A DNA stretch of 40,693 nucleotides from Anaerolineales bacterium (lineage in GTDB: Bacteria; Chloroflexota; Anaerolineae; Anaerolineales; Villigracilaceae), in NCBI GenBank assembly GCA_016932715.1, contig JAFGCG010000139.1, forward strand, positions 1 to 40,693, given 5' to 3'. Positions within the stretch are counted from its first letter, which is position 1. Every line of letters begins with the position of its first letter. Shown piece after piece: positions 39,073-40,693 of this stretch. A model generated the notes under the pieces. That model saw only the letters and a list, made by a program, of their open reading frames with translations, did no database searches and was not told where the DNA came from. The translations under genes were made by a program, and so were the position numbers.

Positions 39073-39086
39073 ATTCAACTCCTTAT

Positions 39087-39884
39087 CTAATAATCTATGC
39101 TTGGTATCCAAAATCGAAGCCAGGATTCTCCTTCTCGTAATGTAAAATGTGCACTGTTAAGAGATCGTAGCTCCGCACTGACAGCCTCCAGTTGTTTAAC
39201 ATGGCTTGGGTCCTGGATGGTGCCAAAGACACGGGTACGAAACGCATCCAGCCAGGGCAGGATGTTTTCCATGTGTTTGGGATTCAAAGTAATGATGGGC
39301 CAAACCCGGCGGGCTGGTCCGCGCAGCAGGAGCCAGCGCAGGTTTTGGCGTGCATCGAAGTCGAGATTGGAGGCGGCTTCCAGATCGTCCAGCAGCAGCA
39401 GAACGGACTGCTGGCTGGTCTTGTTGTCATGTGCCCAGGAAGCCAGCGAAAGAATAAAGTCCTCCGCGGGCTGACTGTAAAGTGGGAAGGTGCCCACATT
39501 ATTCGGAACGCCTTCCACTCCGCTCCATTCATCGGGATGGTTGGTCAGCACTCCGAACTGCAGATCCTCCGGCTGATGCATTGCCCCGGCCGCCAGGGCG
39601 ATGGTCTGTAGCAATTTTGTTTTTCCCGCGCCCGCATCCGCGGCGACCAGGACGGGTCCCGGGACGGGGTCGTGAAGGTTCAATAGAACGGGAAGATCAT
39701 CAGACGCAACACCAAGGAATAGTGCCGCGTGCGGTATAGGCGCGTATCTGGCCAGGACGTCGCCCAGCATCGGCAGTGCCGGTGCTGGTTCCGGCTGGGT
39801 CTGCGTCTGGCGCGCCGCATCGATCTCCGGCTTGAGTTCATTCAGCGCTTCCATCATAAGAGCGTAGCGATTGATTTCTGTCAT
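39087..39884 (-). CDS. FtsK/HerA-like P-loop ATPase, first gene of the LexA-box operon
   Basis: A 265-residue cytosolic ATPase. Walker A is LVAADAGAGKTKLLQTIALA near residues 78-97, Walker B is SVLLLLDDLEA around residue 165. The Walker A with an immediately following LLQTIALA and DLQFGVL resembles FtsK/SpoIIIE motor domains, but the protein has no membrane part and no gamma domain. An N-terminal region of 40 residues with Gln/Pro-rich linker may bind a partner. The promoter carries a LexA-type operator, so the gene is probably induced by DNA damage. Function is unknown; DNA translocation, repair or division control are possible. Confidence 0.78.
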   Translation of the reverse strand: MTEINRYALMMEALNELKPEIDAARQTQTQPEPAPALPMLGDVLARYAPIPHAALFLGVASDDLPVLLNLHDPVPGPVLVAADAGAGKTKLLQTIALAAGAMHQPEDLQFGVLTNHPDEWSGVEGVPNNVGTFPLYSQPAEDFILSLASWAHDNKTSQQSVLLLLDDLEAASNLDFDARQNLRWLLLRGPARRVWPIITLNPKHMENILPWLDAFRTRVFGTIQDPSHVKQLEAVSAELRSLNSAHFTLREGESWLRFWIPSIDY

Positions 39885-39907
39885 GGGTCACCTGGTATGA
39901 CCTGTGA

Positions 39908-39953
39908 TTAGAACAGGTGTTCTAAATATACATTTAACTTGCGTTTATGTCAA
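39908..39953 (-). promoter_or_regulatory. Promoter with LexA/SOS box
   Basis: On the minus strand TTGACA (39948-39953) and TATATT (39925-39930) are 17 bases apart. Just downstream TTAGAACAGGTGTTCTAA (39908-39925) is a palindrome with 8-base arms; it contains GAAC-N4-GTTC, the LexA consensus of Gram-positive bacteria also reported for a green non-sulfur bacterium. The site overlaps the -10 edge and the start point, the right place for repression. Confidence 0.87.
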
Positions 39954-39959
39954 GAGTTG

Positions 39960-40212
39960 GCGCCAAATTGCTCTATTGCTCTTGCCTTTTTTTCCGAATC
40001 CTGCTAAACTTTCGTCCGTGCTCCTCGAAGATCCCGCGTGCTTTTGGCGGGGCTATGCGCGGGGAGCAATTTAATTGCCAGCCGAAGGTGCAGATGAGGT
40101 CACAGAGCGTAGTCGAAGATGGCGCGTTGGCGACAGCTTTGGTATAATCCCCCTGCTTAATTGCGCGAAGTGTCCTGCGCGGCCGGCGGTGGGTCGAGTT
40201 TATCGAGACCTT
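39960..40212 (+). promoter_or_regulatory. Leader region of the tRNA-tuf operon
   Basis: No gene is seen. A TATAAT box lies at 40143-40148, about 65 bases before tRNA-Thr; a -35 box is not clear (TTGGCG at 40126 is too close). Also present is a dispersed-repeat fragment, GAGCGTAGTCGAAGATGG at 40105-40122, of the class seen at 7830-7915. Confidence 0.5.
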
Positions 40213-40285
40213 GCCGACGTAGCTCAATCGGCAGAGCACCCGCCTTGTAAGCGGGCGGTTACGAGTTCGATTCTCGTCGTCGGCT
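40213..40285 (+). tRNA. tRNA-Thr (TGT)
   Basis: A 73-base cloverleaf: acceptor GCCGACG with CGTCGGC, D arm GCTC/GAGC, anticodon stem CCCGC/GCGGG with loop CTTGTAA (anticodon TGT, codon ACA) and T arm ACGAG/CTCGT with TTCGATT. CCA is not encoded. It is the first of a Thr-Tyr-Thr cluster before tuf. Confidence 0.96.
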
Positions 40286-40340
40286 TTGCAAGGAAAATGG
40301 TTGAGATATTGAACGTTGTCAACCTATAAAACGTACACCC

Positions 40341-40423
40341 GGGCGGTTACCCAAGTGGCCAAAGGGGACTGACTGTAAATCAGTTGTCAGAAGACTTCGG
40401 AGGTTCGAATCCTTCACCGCCCA
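40341..40423 (+). tRNA. tRNA-Tyr (GTA)
   Basis: An 83-base class II tRNA with a long variable arm. Acceptor GGGCGGT with ACCGCCC, anticodon stem ACTGA/TCAGT with loop CTGTAAA (anticodon GTA), variable arm GTCAGAAGAC, T arm GGAGG... with TTCGAAT. CCA is not encoded. Confidence 0.94.
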
Positions 40424-40490
40424 CTTGTTAGTCGAATGGTCGAGCTGCGTGACGATCGAACTATGAGGCTATCAAACTACAAAGCTGACT

Positions 40491-40563
40491 GCCCACATAG
40501 CTCAGTCGGCAGAGCACACCCTTGGTAAGGGTGAGGTCACGAGTTCGAATCTCGTTGTGGGCT
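40491..40563 (+). tRNA. tRNA-Thr (GGT)
   Basis: A 73-base cloverleaf: acceptor GCCCACA with TGTGGGC, D arm GCTC/GAGC, anticodon stem CACCC/GGGTG with loop TTGGTAA (anticodon GGT, codon ACC), T arm ACGAG/CTCGT with TTCGAAT. It lies 43 bases before the tuf start codon. Confidence 0.96.
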
Positions 40564-40606
40564 CAGTTGCTGAAAAGTTCTATGTCTGTAAAAAGGAGAA
40601 AGAGAC

Positions 40607-40693
40607 ATGGCGAAGCAGAAATTTGACCGGAGCAAGCCGCACTTGAATGTGGGGACGATGGGACACATCGACCATGGGAAGACGACGCTGACG
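40607..40693 (+). CDS. tuf: Elongation factor Tu, N-terminal 29 codons
   Basis: The window ends inside the gene. The start [20 protein letters not shown] and the nucleotide-binding motif [11 protein letters not shown] are unmistakable for EF-Tu. AAGGAG lies nine bases upstream. The three tRNA genes directly before it suggest a tRNA-tuf operon, as known in several bacterial groups. Confidence 0.97.
   Translation, partial: MAKQKFDRSKPHLNVGTMGHIDHGKTTLT

Overview
The window looks like a chromosomal segment of a Chloroflexota bacterium, most likely class Anaerolineae. This is an inference. The clues are: many dispersed palindromic and octamer/heptad repeats of the kind seen in that group, a tuf gene preceded by a Thr-Tyr-Thr tRNA cluster, SpoVS and type III pantothenate kinase, a deazaflavin-type (F420-family) enzyme, and a LexA-type operator of the GAAC-N4-GTTC form known from Gram-positives and from green non-sulfur bacteria. 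GC content is moderate (by eye about 55 percent), with visibly AT-richer islands at about 1000-4700, 16700-17350 and 21000-22050.

Region 1-5300: the end of an EamA transporter, then a three-gene module (membrane histidine kinase, OmpR-type regulator, pentapeptide-repeat protein). The pentapeptide gene has a striking array of four 11-bp direct repeats in its promoter. The module lies between two decayed xdhC tails. Region 5300-9760: spoVS, a broken Hint-domain relic, two tandem small membrane proteins, FmdB-type zinc ribbon, two lipoproteins (one a polysaccharide deacetylase) and coaX. Region 9760-12780: a TetR / ABC ATPase / ABC-2 permease operon with 4-nt overlaps and a double palindromic operator over its own promoter. 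Region 12800-24270 (all minus strand): a homocysteine methyltransferase/methylene-THF reductase fusion, a GT39-type membrane glycosyltransferase, a RAYT transposase next to REP-like palindromes, full-length metH, an HsdR-N-like protein, DUF5946, an alpha/beta hydrolase and a YdeI-family protein. At the head of this run is a complete SAM-I riboswitch with promoter and terminator, 3 kb away from metH.

Region 24280-28070 (plus strand): a HTH+periplasmic-binding-domain regulator and tungstate transporter tupABC, then a short gene that only makes sense if an in-frame TGA is read as selenocysteine: a SelW/Rdx-like protein with a CxxU motif. Region 28080-34580: trpS, dtd, a deazaflavin-dependent oxidoreductase, a dihydroorotate-dehydrogenase-like protein, a secreted beta-propeller-like lipoprotein, a methyltransferase and an NAD(P)/FAD oxidoreductase. 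Region 35000-38800: a one-TM protein, an active/inactive M16 peptidase pair and acpS. Region 38800-39960: a compact two-gene operon (80-aa unknown protein and FtsK-like ATPase) behind a promoter whose start region carries a near-perfect LexA box. The window ends with tRNA-Thr(TGT), tRNA-Tyr(GTA), tRNA-Thr(GGT) and the first 29 codons of tuf.

The most interesting items are the probable SelW-type selenoprotein, the SAM-I riboswitch whose P3 arm is built of heptad repeats, the LexA-controlled ATPase operon, the 11-bp repeat promoter of the pentapeptide gene, and octamer-repeat hairpins that sit directly against start codons at three loci. Dispersed repeats have also been absorbed in frame into several proteins (metH three times, the deacetylase, the DHOD-like protein, the C-terminus of the MTHFR fusion).
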